Assembly (NCBI RefSeq): GCF_020037475.1
Contig: NZ_JAIQDB010000004.1
Coordinates: 62,001 to 126,000 of the forward strand
Source of the DNA: Sutcliffiella deserti
GTDB lineage: Bacteria; Bacillota; Bacilli; Bacillales; Bacillaceae_I
Length of the DNA stretch: 64,000 nt
Reading direction: 5' to 3'
The notes beneath the pieces are model-generated. The model did no database searches. It was not told the origin of the DNA and saw only the letters and a list, made by a program, of their open reading frames with translations. The translations under genes were made by a program, and so were the position numbers. Below are positions 33,959-43,213 of the stretch, piece by piece (the first letter of the stretch is position 1; each line of letters opens with the position of its first letter).

Positions 33959-35066
33959 TTTCGGTATTCCTCCTTGAGACTATTTTATTTCGGATTACTA
34001 CTACTAAAAATAAAAGTAAGGTATAGACGAAAACCAACCAAAAACCTACAACTCCAACGTAATCAACATAGAGGTTATTTTCCACTCTTCTATTAAAAAT
34101 CAAACTAAGCCCTATCATCATGATGCTAACAATTGCTACAAGTCTCCTTTGCTTTATGCCGAATATCTTCTTAAGTCCCCGTGTCGCAGCCCACATCATA
34201 AATAAAGTATTAGGTAAAATAATTACGAGCCACATGGATACTGCAAAAAACTCGAACCTTTCAAGATTGGGAAACTGAATTATCTTAAACAATGATAGTG
34301 TAGCCCAGATCGTCTTTTCCAATTGTTCTCCGCTATAATATCCAATTGCAACGATTGTCAGTAACAATATTAAAAAGAACGAGCCGAACACTGCAATCTG
34401 AGCAAAAAAATGAACCTTATCTTTATTTCTAATGTACGGATAAACAAAAAATAATATTTCCAAACCTAAAACAGTAAAAGAAGTTTTATATGCTCCTTTC
34501 AGAATGTCTTTTGGAGATGCCTCTAATATCGGCAAGAAGTTTGTCCAATCCATATACCTTATAGGCTCATAAATTAATAACACCAACCAAATTGCTAAGA
34601 AAAAGGTAATAAAACTAACACCTGCTATTGTTCTAATCCCGCCATACACTCCATATATTGTTAAAATAAGGATAAAAGTTGAAATTATCCATGATTTCAT
34701 ATCGGGAAATATCCAAGCTTGGACTATTTCGGTATAACCAATAATAATTGAGAGCAACGCAGCCAAAATATAAAGAATATATAGCATATTTAAAACATTA
34801 CCAAAGAATTTCCCAAAAAGATTTACATGAATATCAAATAAATCTTTATCTTTGTAACTTCTCAGAATATAACAAATTGAGAATATGATTACCGTCATTC
34901 CGATGTAACTTACTAGGATGGAAATCCAGGCATCTTGTTTTGATTCAAAGAAAATGACCCTTTGAACCCCTGCTATCCCTACTCCCATCTGATTGGTGTG
35001 AACGATAAAAAATATTAAAAATGCCGGTAATAGGATACTTTTCTTTTTTAACGTTGGAGTGTTCAT
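33948..35066 (-). CDS. Germinant receptor B subunit (GerKB-like permease)
   Basis: 372 residues, about ten hydrophobic segments, of the APC-type GerAB/SpoVB permease fold, the ligand-binding subunit of germinant receptors. The N-terminus (QMGVGIAGVQRVIF near 27) and the LPNTLFMMWAATRG segment near 290 match the family. It lies between the A and C subunit genes with a 12-bp gap and an 11-bp overlap. The germinant is not deducible from sequence. Confidence 0.9.
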   Translation of the reverse strand: MNTPTLKKKSILLPAFLIFFIVHTNQMGVGIAGVQRVIFFESKQDAWISILVSYIGMTVIIFSICYILRSYKDKDLFDIHVNLFGKFFGNVLNMLYILYILAALLSIIIGYTEIVQAWIFPDMKSWIISTFILILTIYGVYGGIRTIAGVSFITFFLAIWLVLLIYEPIRYMDWTNFLPILEASPKDILKGAYKTSFTVLGLEILFFVYPYIRNKDKVHFFAQIAVFGSFFLILLLTIVAIGYYSGEQLEKTIWATLSLFKIIQFPNLERFEFFAVSMWLVIILPNTLFMMWAATRGLKKIFGIKQRRLVAIVSIMMIGLSLIFNRRVENNLYVDYVGVVGFWLVFVYTLLLFLVVVIRNKIVSRRNTENAS

Positions 35067-35078
35067 CTTTTGACCACC

Positions 35079-36554
35079 CTATTCATCAATATCATTAGAG
35101 TATTTTTCATAAAAGCCCAAAAAGCTCTTGTTTTTTTCCGTTTTTTTATTTGGATTCACTGGAAGCCTTACAAGGGTATTCTTAACCTTTTCAAAATTCA
35201 AAGGGTAGACAGGTTGTAAATAAGGTTTGCCTGCACTTGTTAATCGCAAAAAGTGAATTAGAAGGAAACATAGCCCGATTACAATTCCCACTCCTCCCCA
35301 AAGACCCGCAAGTATTAAGATAGGGAATCTTGTTACACGTATAGCAGTACCCATTAAATAGCTTGGAGCAGTAAAAGAGCCCAAAGCACTTAGAGCTACT
35401 ACAATAATTAGAATATTGCTTGTAAACCCTGCTTCAACGGCAGCTTGTCCTAAGACAATACCGCCAACAATACCCATTGTTTGACCAACTTTAGTTGGTA
35501 ATCTTGCACCCGCTTCTCTTAAAAGTTCAATCATAATTTCTAATAAGAAAGCTTCAAGAATAGGAGAAAATGGCACTTTGGATCGTGATTCACCTAAAGA
35601 AACGATAAGAGTCGAAGGGATCATTTCATAATGATAAGTAATAACTGCAACATAAGCGGGAGTCAGCAGGACGGATAAGAACATCGTCAAGTAGCGCAAA
35701 CCGCGAATAAAACTCCCCATATTCCATCGCATATATACATCTTCTGTTGATTCAAAAAAATTAAAAAAAGATACTGGACCTAACAAAACCATAGGACTTC
35801 TATCGGCAAATACAGCAATTAGTCCGCGATCCAGGCTATATCTTACCCTATCAGGCAATTCTGTTTGTAAATATTGAGGAAATATGGAATAGTTATTATC
35901 CTCAATCATTTGTGCTAGGACGGAAGTATCAAGTACCTCATCTATTTCCAGATTAGAGATTTTCTTTTTAATATAATTAACAGAATCTTCGTCTGCTAGA
36001 TCTTTTATATAAACAACCCTTATTTCTGTTTCATTTTTTTTGCCTATAACAATACTTTCAGTACACAAATTCTCTGACAATATATTTTGTCTGACTATAC
36101 TTATATTCGTACTTAAGGACTCGGTAAATGAGATCTTAGGTCCAAAGACAAGCGACTCGGTTTCCGCTTTTTCGATGCTGCGCTCTACTTTTTTCGAAGC
36201 ATTTACAAGTAGCTGATCATCTTCTCCTTCTTTAAGGATTAAAACAAATCCCTCCAATAGATTTTTCGCTATTTCATCTCCATCACTGGTAAGCAAACTA
36301 TCAGGGGTTAACAACCTACTTCGAAGTTTTTTAAAATCCACGTCATTTTTTTTCAATAATTCTACAGTAGGCGTTAGGATAAATTGATTGAAAGCCGTAC
36401 TATCAATTAAGTTTTTCATATAAATAAAATATAATGTAGATTCTTGCATCGGAAGTTCATAATAAAATAAATCAGGACTATTTTGCACTTTATCTGATAT
36501 GTACTTTTTAATCTCATCAACATTCATATTGGAAATTGATAATTTCGTTTTCAT
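35079..36554 (-). CDS. Germinant receptor A subunit (GerKA-like)
   Basis: 491 residues. An N-terminal soluble domain (about 1-260) is followed by the GerA membrane region with about five helices. The family signatures DRGLIAVFADRSPMVLLGP near 252 and GESRSKVPFSPILEAFLLE near 328 are clear. ATG 36554 is used because GGGGTG lies six bases upstream. It is first in an A-B-C operon. Forespore expression under SigG is expected from the family; I see no decisive promoter. Confidence 0.92.
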   Translation of the reverse strand: MKTKLSISNMNVDEIKKYISDKVQNSPDLFYYELPMQESTLYFIYMKNLIDSTAFNQFILTPTVELLKKNDVDFKKLRSRLLTPDSLLTSDGDEIAKNLLEGFVLILKEGEDDQLLVNASKKVERSIEKAETESLVFGPKISFTESLSTNISIVRQNILSENLCTESIVIGKKNETEIRVVYIKDLADEDSVNYIKKKISNLEIDEVLDTSVLAQMIEDNNYSIFPQYLQTELPDRVRYSLDRGLIAVFADRSPMVLLGPVSFFNFFESTEDVYMRWNMGSFIRGLRYLTMFLSVLLTPAYVAVITYHYEMIPSTLIVSLGESRSKVPFSPILEAFLLEIMIELLREAGARLPTKVGQTMGIVGGIVLGQAAVEAGFTSNILIIVVALSALGSFTAPSYLMGTAIRVTRFPILILAGLWGGVGIVIGLCFLLIHFLRLTSAGKPYLQPVYPLNFEKVKNTLVRLPVNPNKKTEKNKSFLGFYEKYSNDIDE

Positions 36555-36647
36555 GTTTAACACCCCACTTCTCACTATATCTATATAATGATAGGGTAGC
36601 CATTTATGGTGAAATTATGAAAAGTCCTCTTTGAAGGAAGAGATAAA

Positions 36648-37625
36648 TTAATTATTATTATTAATTAATTCTGTAGTTAACACTTCTATCACTCGGTTTA
36701 TGAACAATGGGTAATCAAATTCTATGGCAATCCGATGCACAGAATCTTCTGATAATTGCACAAACGACCGGAAATCACCAATCGTTTGCCCAAAGGCACT
36801 TCCAAAGGAAGTAACTACTCTGACAGGTTTATAGGTATAAGTTATGTTTGATTCATTGAAGACTGCCCACAATGTTAACACATCATGTAAAGGAGATCCT
36901 GAAATAGCTGGATTTTGAGATTTGTAAAATTGCCAATAATAATCCATCATTGGTTTTATAATAAGTCCCAATGCATTATTAGCTTTCCGGTTTACTTCAT
37001 CAATATAATTGACCATTTCAGATGTCAGGACAGCTCTTTGAGTTACATTAAGTGGAAATATTGTCATGTTTTTTGCGTAATTAAATACTATATTCGCTGC
37101 ATAAGGATCACCATAGATATTAGCTTCGGCAACGGGAGTAACATTACCAGGAAAATTAAATGCTCCGCCCATTATGAATATTTCTTTAACCTTGTCAACA
37201 GTTTCTGGATACAAAATGAATGATGTAGCTAGCGAGGTAAGTCGCCCTACACAGATAATTGTTAAATCTTTATTGTATTTCTCAATAACGTCATATACTT
37301 GATGAAAATTCTCAAATATATTTTCATTCCCATCTTCCACTGCCTGGCTTGGTATATACGCCCCAAATCCTTCTGGCCCGTGTATTTCCGGATAGTAAAT
37401 AGGCGTTCCTCCGATTAACGGTCTTTCCGCACCCACGATAAGTGGAACATCATACCTACCTGTTAGTTGCTGTAGGTATCTTGCATTTCTAATTGCTATC
37501 TTTTTCTCCACATTTCCGTATTCAGCAACAATTCCTACCAATTCAACATTATCTTCGAAATTCGCATAAATCACCGCCATAATATCATCAATTCCAAAGT
37601 CAGCAAATAATAATACTTTCTTCAA
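36648..37625 (-). CDS. Nucleoside hydrolase
   Basis: 325 residues of the inosine-uridine nucleoside hydrolase family. The N-terminal calcium cluster reads FADFGIDDIMAV, with DFGIDD in place of the usual D-x-D-x-G-x-D-D. EIFIMGGAFNFPGNVTP near 165, EANIYGDPYAA near 182 and the late SPLHDVLTLW Asp near 260 complete the metal and ribose sites. It splits ribonucleosides into base and ribose. I chose a TTG start at 37625 because GGAGGAG precedes it; the longer frame to 37679 has no ribosome site. Lying just upstream of a germinant receptor, it might tune nucleoside germinants, which is speculation. Confidence 0.88.
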   Translation of the reverse strand: MKKVLLFADFGIDDIMAVIYANFEDNVELVGIVAEYGNVEKKIAIRNARYLQQLTGRYDVPLIVGAERPLIGGTPIYYPEIHGPEGFGAYIPSQAVEDGNENIFENFHQVYDVIEKYNKDLTIICVGRLTSLATSFILYPETVDKVKEIFIMGGAFNFPGNVTPVAEANIYGDPYAANIVFNYAKNMTIFPLNVTQRAVLTSEMVNYIDEVNRKANNALGLIIKPMMDYYWQFYKSQNPAISGSPLHDVLTLWAVFNESNITYTYKPVRVVTSFGSAFGQTIGDFRSFVQLSEDSVHRIAIEFDYPLFINRVIEVLTTELINNNN

Positions 37626-37941
37626 ACGATCTCCTCCTACTTGAACTTCCAGTGACTGTTTCATAGCCTGGTTTCGCACTGATTGTGGCTTCTGCGTAAG
37701 TTAGTTACCCCCGTTTTGTAACTATTACTTCTTTACTCTTTTCCTGTTTAAATTTCTATGTTAAACACCCCTAAGGATTCTGCTAATGTTGTATAGAGTG
37801 GCAAAAATCCAAATGAAGTTTTAAAACAGGGTTCAGTATCAATCTTTATGAAAAGAGCCTTTTAAAACCAAGACAAACGTACAAGCAACCCAGTCCAAGA
37901 GTGAATAGTCTATTAAGAATTTAAATGTTAGGAGGATGAAG
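37626..37941. other. Intergenic region between divergent genes
   Basis: About 315 AT-rich bases between the nucleoside hydrolase and the Gly-rich small gene. It should hold both promoters. No palindrome, repeat or small gene is recognised. Confidence 0.4.
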
Positions 37942-38205
37942 ATGTCACAATATTATCATCAATGTCGACGTTATCAAGGTCAAGTAGTGACAGTTAAATG
38001 TAGAGACGGTTCTTCACATCACGGAAGAATTGTAAGAGTGTCTCCAAGTCATGTATATATCCAATCCAATAACAGAGGCGGACTAGGTGGATTTGGAATG
38101 GGCTTTTATGGTGGTTATGGCGGGTACTATGGTGGTTATAGACCCTACGCTGTACCACTCGCATTCGTTACAGGAATAGTACTAGGCGGACTACTATTCT
38201 GGTAA
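37942..38205 (+). CDS. Gly/Tyr-rich small protein with Sm-like head
   Basis: 87 residues from ATG 37942 (GGAGG six bases upstream; the ATG at 37936 abuts that site). Three parts are visible. The head (about 8-42, YQGQVVTVKCRDGSSHHGRI) resembles an Sm/LSm-like strand pair. A Gly/Tyr-rich linker (GGYGGYYGGYRPY) follows, then a hydrophobic C-terminal segment (about 68-87). This layout suggests a membrane- or coat-associated spore protein, but I do not recognise a named family. It ends at the edge of the 122-bp repeat array. Confidence 0.7.
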   Translation: MSQYYHQCRRYQGQVVTVKCRDGSSHHGRIVRVSPSHVYIQSNNRGGLGGFGMGFYGGYGGYYGGYRPYAVPLAFVTGIVLGGLLFW

Positions 38206-38209
38206 AACG

Positions 38210-38975
38210 AAAAGCGGAACCGGCTCGGTCAGCTCCGACAAGCATATGACAGTTTCCGCAAGAGGTCGCTCTTTGACCTCTGGAGGAAAATGACTTATGA
38301 CTCGAGGAGCTAGCCGGTGTAGCTAGACAACGAAAAGCGAAACCGGCTCGTTCAGCTCCGACAAGCATATGACGGGTTTCGCAAGAGGTCGCTCTTTGAC
38401 CTCTGGAGAAAAACGGCTTATGACTCGAGGAGCTAGCCGGTGTAGCTAGACAAGAAAAGCGAAACCGGCTCGTTTAGCTCCGACAAGCATAAGACGGGTT
38501 TCGCAAGAGGTCGCTCTTTGACCTCTGGAGAAACACGGCTGAGGACTCGAGGAGCTAGCCGGTGTCGCTAGACAAGAAAAGCGAAACCGGCTCGTTTAGC
38601 TCCGATAAGCATAAGACGGGTTTCGCAAGAGGTCGCTCTTTGACCTCTGGAGTAAAACGGCTTTTGACTCGAGGAGCTAGCCGGTGTAGCTAGTCAAGAA
38701 AAGCGAAACCGGCTCGTTTAGCTCCGATAAGCATAAGACGGGTTTCGCAAGAGGTCGCTCTATGACCTCTGGAGAAAAACGGCTTGTGACTCGAGGAGCT
38801 AGCCGGTGTAGCTAGACAATGAAAAGCGAAACCGGCTCGTTTAGCTCCGACAAGCATAAGACGGGTTTCGCAAGAGGTCGCTCTTTGACCTCTGGAGAAA
38901 AACGGCTTATGACTCGAGGAGCTAGCCGGTGTAGCTAGACAATGAAAAGCGAAACCGGCTCGTTTAGCTCCGACA
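38210..38975 (+). repeat. Six 122-123 bp tandem repeats plus partial seventh
   Basis: Units start with AAAAGCG at 38210, 38333, 38455, 38577, 38699 and 38822; a seventh breaks off about 31 bp after 38945. Each holds GCGAAACC/GGTTTCGC, a hairpin AGAGGTC/GACCTCT, and the nested pair CCGGCT-AGCTCC/GGAGCT-AGCCGG. The first and third sets cross, so they are alternatives or a pseudoknot. Unit 1 has GCGGAA with TTCCGC where the others have GCGAAA with TTTCGC, a paired change. It is non-coding. It resembles, in blocks, intergenic elements known from Bacillus. Confidence 0.9.
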
Positions 38976-39126
38976 ATAGAAGTAGGAAGGAAATATATAA
39001 TTCCTTTTGTAAAGAATGTTGCTTAAAGCAAGTAAGTATACATCTCGTTCACAAACCTGTTAAATAATAATCGTTGCAAATGTGCTATAGTTATATGGTA
39101 TAGTTTATGTGAACGAGGTGTGTAAT

Positions 39127-39639
39127 ATGAAAATAATGGTATTACCTATTATAACCATGCTATTCCTAGCGGGATGTTCTAATGATTCGCAGTCAACGAC
39201 AAACGAGCAATCACAGAATGAAGAATCTCATCAGCATGAAAAACCCTCTTTTTACCAAGGGGATATTAGAGAAGAGACAAGCTCTGTTTCAGAGTTGCCG
39301 TCTTTTTTAAATAATAAATCAGAAGAAATAAACTTAATCTATTCTGCGGCTGCCCAGCATCAGGAGCTTTTAGAGCATATACCCTGCTACTGTGGGTGTG
39401 GAACGTCGGTTGGACATAAAAGCAGTTTTGAATGCTTTGTGCATGAAGTTAATGAAGATGGAACAATTGAATGGGATGACCATGGTACACGATGTGGCGT
39501 ATGCCTAGAAATAGCTGCTACTTCCGTCCTGGAGTACAAGGAAGGCAAGTCTATAAAGGAAATCAGAACATTGATAGATGATCTCTATAAGGAGGGCTTT
39601 TCTACTCCTACGCCCACTCCAATGCCGCCCTCAGATTAA
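39127..39639 (+). CDS. PCYCGC-motif lipoprotein
   Basis: 170 residues. Signal peptide with lipobox LFLAGC (Cys near 16), a low-complexity linker rich in Ser, Asn and Glu, then the defining motif IPCYCGCGTSVGHKSSFECF near 85 and a further pair in GTRCGVCLEIA near 121. It is a PCYCGC-domain protein, anchored outside the membrane; the five or more conserved cysteines suggest metal or redox binding. The function is not known. GAGGTG precedes ATG 39127; a GTG at 39109 is out of place. It follows the tandem repeat array. Confidence 0.88.
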   Translation: MKIMVLPIITMLFLAGCSNDSQSTTNEQSQNEESHQHEKPSFYQGDIREETSSVSELPSFLNNKSEEINLIYSAAAQHQELLEHIPCYCGCGTSVGHKSSFECFVHEVNEDGTIEWDDHGTRCGVCLEIAATSVLEYKEGKSIKEIRTLIDDLYKEGFSTPTPTPMPPSD

Positions 39640-39765
39640 ATTTAATACAGAATCTGAGAATATTTTTGAGAAACTGTTGTACTAAAAAGAGTATTGAAAG
39701 AATGGTTCCGATAGCCTTTAAATTGAATGTACTTCCTTACCTACTCAGGTCCTGAAAGAAATAAA

Positions 39766-39820
39766 ACGAAAAGACTGTAGGCAGATTCGATATCCATCGA
39801 GATTGCCTACAGTCTTAATT
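39766..39820 (-). terminator. Terminator of degV-type gene
   Basis: AAGACTGTAGGCA pairs perfectly with TGCCTACAGTCTT around a 20-base loop; T-rich tracts on both sides make it usable in either direction. Confidence 0.85.
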
Positions 39821-39844
39821 TTTAGCATATTTTATTTTATTTTC

Positions 39845-40687
39845 TTATTCCGCAAAATACATCAACGCTAATGCGCCTGGTCCTGTGTGAGTAGAGATGA
39901 CAGGTGTGGTAAAGGAAATTTGTGTGTCTTCAAATCCAGATACCTCTTTTAGGGAATCTTTTAAGGTTTCTGCAAGCTTTAAACATCCTGCATGGGCAAT
40001 TCCAACACTTTTAACTGTTTTTCCTGCAACATCTTCTTTAAATTGTTTGGTAAAAAATTTGATCACTTGTGAGTGGCTTCGAACTTTGTTAACAGGTGTG
40101 TATACTCCATCTGCAAGAGAAGCAATCGGCTTTATGTTAAGCATTGAGCCTAATAGAGCCTTCCCTCGACCAATGCGGCCACCTTTTACTAAGTTCTCTA
40201 ATGTATCTACCATAATATAGAGATCGGTATTATCACGAATTGATTCAATTCTATCGAGTATTTCCTCAACTGACTTTCCGTTCTTCGCCATTTTTGCAGC
40301 TTCTACCACTTGAAAAGAAAGGGCAAAGGAAATAAAACGAGAGTCTATTACGGTCACATCTGCTTCAGATATTTGCGCCGCACTTTCCGCTGAAGAAACC
40401 GTACCACTCATCCCTCCAGTCATATGGATAGATAAGATTTTGCTTCCATTTTTCCCTAATTCATTATAAGTTTCTACAAACGTACCAACTGAAGGTTGGG
40501 AACTCTTAGGCAGTTCTTTGGAAGTTTTCATTTTTCCCATAAATTCATCCGGCTTAATGCCAAACCTGTCTATGTATGAATTCCCATCGATAAGAATGGA
40601 TAAAGGTACTATTTTAATGTCTAATTCATCAATAATGGATTGATCGATATCCAGTGTAGAATCTGTTACTATTTTTACATTTGTCAT
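39845..40687 (-). CDS. DegV family fatty-acid-binding protein
   Basis: 280 residues of the DegV (EDD fold) family, which binds fatty acids for the FakA kinase. Family blocks: IVTDSTLDID at the N-terminus, PKSSQPSVGTF near 89, IHMTGGMSGTVSSA near 117, and the end TPVISTHTGPGALALMYF. It stands in the ypm cluster, as degV does in B. subtilis. A second DegV of the same length lies at 53475-54317. ATG 40687 has a modest ribosome site. Ligand preference cannot be inferred. Confidence 0.9.
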   Translation of the reverse strand: MTNVKIVTDSTLDIDQSIIDELDIKIVPLSILIDGNSYIDRFGIKPDEFMGKMKTSKELPKSSQPSVGTFVETYNELGKNGSKILSIHMTGGMSGTVSSAESAAQISEADVTVIDSRFISFALSFQVVEAAKMAKNGKSVEEILDRIESIRDNTDLYIMVDTLENLVKGGRIGRGKALLGSMLNIKPIASLADGVYTPVNKVRSHSQVIKFFTKQFKEDVAGKTVKSVGIAHAGCLKLAETLKDSLKEVSGFEDTQISFTTPVISTHTGPGALALMYFAE

Positions 40688-40828
40688 AAATTCACTTCCC
40701 CAATATAGCCTTATATTTTATTATACCTACATCTTTCGCTTGTTCAAACAAAATTATCATAATTTTTCATATGTAAATTGGTTTTGTCACAGATTTTGTC
40801 ACAGAATGTTTTAATTCTGTATTAATGC

Positions 40829-40859
40829 AAAAAAAATAACAGGGATATTTTTTCCCTGT
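40829..40859 (-). terminator. Terminator of ypmP
   Basis: ACAGGGA pairs with TCCCTGT, then TATTTTTTTT on the minus strand. Confidence 0.85.
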
Positions 40860-40882
40860 CCATATTATCACATAGTGCTGGT

Positions 40883-41134
40883 TTAAGCATTACTTTTTAA
40901 AATGTCTGTCTTAACTACTTTACAATAATCTGGCCACTTTAATACTTTTTGAAGATACTCTCGAAAGGAATAGACTGGTTTCGGTTCTTTCTCTGATAGT
41001 ATTTTCGATAAAAAAGCTTGAAGCCTTACACGAACCATAAAGTGATATGTGCTATCGTCCTCCAGTACTGGAATTTCAATGACTTTTACCTTCTGTCCCT
41101 TTTCAACCGTGAACTCTAGGCTTTTCCATAGCAA
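40883..41134 (-). CDS. ypmP: YpmP family protein (DUF2535)
   Basis: 83 residues: MLWKSLEFTVEKGQKVKV, IPVLEDDSTYHFMVRVRLQ and a tail SFREYLQKVLKW, the DUF2535 pattern of B. subtilis YpmP. It is a small cytosolic protein of unknown function. It is monocistronic, with its own terminator. Its position next to DegV matches the B. subtilis order. Confidence 0.85.
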   Translation of the reverse strand: MLWKSLEFTVEKGQKVKVIEIPVLEDDSTYHFMVRVRLQAFLSKILSEKEPKPVYSFREYLQKVLKWPDYCKVVKTDILKSNA

Positions 41135-41225
41135 AATATCAATCCTCTTTTTTCACCCGATTACATTTATTATACCCGAAATTTCTATAAAAATGCTACT
41201 CTTTCTTTAGACAAAAAGCAACATT

Positions 41226-41897
41226 TTACAGGGGCTCAATACAGCTGGAATAATTGTTTTTTGGGGAATTTATCTCGGACGAAACAAGATAGGATTCCAT
41301 TAAATTCTCGTCAAAAGGAGTTAGTAGCGATGCTAATTGGGAAAGGTCCTTTTGTTTCTGTTCAATCCACATACTTTCGTGTTCTTTCTTTAATATTGCT
41401 GGCATTCGGTTATGTACCTTATCCACTAGGCTATTGGGGATGGTTGTAATGACTGTACAACTTACAATTTCTTCTTCACCTTTATTCCATCGATCCCATA
41501 GTCCCGCAAAAGCAAATGGTTCACCATTTTTCATTACAAACCTGACCGGTTGTTTTTTTCCCTCCACCAGCTTCCACTCATAAAAGCTATCTGCTATAAT
41601 GAGGCATCTCCTTCTTTCTAAAAGATTGCGAAAGCTTACTTTTTCCTGTAAGGTTTCTGCCCTTGCATTGATCATTTTACTTCCGATACGCTTGTCCTTT
41701 GACCAACTTGGGATAAGTCCCCATTGCAAAAAGCCCGCCCTTTTTTTACCAAAAGTAGATCCTTCCACTAATGAAAGGACCTGTTGAGCAGGAGCGACAT
41801 TATAACTTATTTCGTAATCTAGACTTTGAATATTTTCTATAAAAAATCGTTCTTCTAGTTTATGTAGTTCTGTAGTTAAGGAAAACCTTCCACACAT
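41226..41897 (-). CDS. SRAP domain protein (HMCES/YedK type)
   Basis: 223 residues. The N-terminus is MCGRFSL with the catalytic Cys2 exposed after Met removal. NARAET near 75, FYEWK near 105 and HNRMPAIL near 162 are the other SRAP blocks, including the active Glu and His. These proteins form a DNA-protein crosslink with abasic sites in single-stranded DNA, protecting them during replication. It lies 17 bp after the isoaspartyl peptidase gene, probably in one operon. Confidence 0.92.
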   Translation of the reverse strand: MCGRFSLTTELHKLEERFFIENIQSLDYEISYNVAPAQQVLSLVEGSTFGKKRAGFLQWGLIPSWSKDKRIGSKMINARAETLQEKVSFRNLLERRRCLIIADSFYEWKLVEGKKQPVRFVMKNGEPFAFAGLWDRWNKGEEEIVSCTVITTIPNSLVDKVHNRMPAILKKEHESMWIEQKQKDLSQLASLLTPFDENLMESYLVSSEINSPKNNYSSCIEPL

Positions 41898-41914
41898 ATG
41901 GATTACCTCCTTTT

Positions 41915-43090
41915 TTATTCTTCAAATGTACCTTTCACTAGTACTTTTCCATTTAGGACCATTACCTTTCCTTTGGCAATCACGGTCTGAATGTTTAAGG
42001 TATCTTGGTCTAATATAACAAGATCTGCGTCTTTTCCAATTGAAATAGTCCCTTTATTTCCAAGCTTTAATATTTTTGCCGGATTCTGAGTAATTACTCT
42101 TATAGCAATTTCAAGTGGAATGTTTTCTTCGAGAACAGCCTTTCTAACTGCTTGATATAATGAACGTACTTGTCCGACCTGAAGTCCAATAAGCTCCCCT
42201 GTTTTGTTAAATTCCGGTAGGCTCGCTTGTCCGTCTGAAGTAAAGGTGATCTGATCGATTGGAACACCTGAATCAAGCATCTCTTTAAGACCATGGTTGC
42301 AAGTGACTTCCCCATTATCAAGAAAATTCTGAACCGTACTTGTTGTAAAATCCACATAGCCGCCTCTTTTTGCGTAGCCTATTCCTGCCTCAAATAGACC
42401 TCTATTTCTATTAATGTGAGTGGGATAGAATTGACTAATAGGAATATCCGTTTCGTCCACTACCCTTTCTATTAATGATAGCTTCGTCGGACTATCTCCT
42501 ACGTGAATATTTACAATTCCTCCTTTACCAGAAAGCATTCCTCCAACCCTTGCACTTGCAGCTATTTTGGCTATTTCATTTAATGTAGGTTGTGAAGAAC
42601 GGTGATCAGCTATCGCGATTTCTCCCACACCGATAATCTTATCGATAAGAATAAGGTCATTCTCAATTGTATCTGTTAAAGTTTTTACTGGAACTTGATA
42701 AGATCCTGTGTGCACAAAGCACGTTATCCCTTCCTCTTCTAACCCACGAGCCTTTGCGACAAGGTTTCCCATTGTTCTTGTTGTTCCATCCGTTCCAAGC
42801 ACACCTACAATGGTCGTTATGCCACTAGTCGTAGCGTCTGTTAACTTCAGTTCCGGTGTTCGCGTATGATAGCTACCTTCTCCACCTCCACCGGTGATGT
42901 GAACATGACTATCAATAAAGCCTGGAACTAGTAATTTTCCAGTACCGTCTATAACTTCTACATTCTTATAATTAGTTTGAAGAGTAATCTCTTTCTCTAT
43001 TGCTCCTATTTTGCTTCCAATAAGTAAAACGTCTTGTGTTCCAAGATTTTCAGGCGCATACATTTGAATATTTTTAATAACTTTTATCAT
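41915..43090 (-). CDS. iadA: Beta-aspartyl peptidase (isoaspartyl dipeptidase)
   Basis: 391 residues of the M38 amidohydrolases, the length of E. coli IadA. Metal ligands: DSHVHITGGGGEG near 64 and IADHRSSQP near 198; the carboxylated or bridging residue lies in the central region and the late Asp in TFTSDGQASLPEF near 280. It hydrolyses isoaspartyl dipeptides from damaged proteins. ATG 43090 has AAGGGGATG upstream; the 31 extra residues to 43183 have no ribosome site. It is followed closely by the SRAP gene, so both may serve damage repair (inference). Confidence 0.88.
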   Translation of the reverse strand: MIKVIKNIQMYAPENLGTQDVLLIGSKIGAIEKEITLQTNYKNVEVIDGTGKLLVPGFIDSHVHITGGGGEGSYHTRTPELKLTDATTSGITTIVGVLGTDGTTRTMGNLVAKARGLEEEGITCFVHTGSYQVPVKTLTDTIENDLILIDKIIGVGEIAIADHRSSQPTLNEIAKIAASARVGGMLSGKGGIVNIHVGDSPTKLSLIERVVDETDIPISQFYPTHINRNRGLFEAGIGYAKRGGYVDFTTSTVQNFLDNGEVTCNHGLKEMLDSGVPIDQITFTSDGQASLPEFNKTGELIGLQVGQVRSLYQAVRKAVLEENIPLEIAIRVITQNPAKILKLGNKGTISIGKDADLVILDQDTLNIQTVIAKGKVMVLNGKVLVKGTFEE

Positions 43091-43164
43091 ATTTTCATCC
43101 CCTTTAGTACTTAATATATCAAACAAGCACATATTGGCAAACACCTTAGAATAATCTTCATATG

Positions 43165-43200
43165 AAGAAAGAAGCCACTCCAAAGGCTTGGCTTCTTTTT
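43165..43200. terminator. Hairpin between acyltransferase and peptidase genes
   Basis: AAGAAGCCA pairs with TGGCTTCTT; TTTTT follows on the plus strand and TCTTC on the minus strand. It separates plsC-like and iadA units. Confidence 0.65.
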
Positions 43201-43213
43201 AAAAGGCTTAAGT

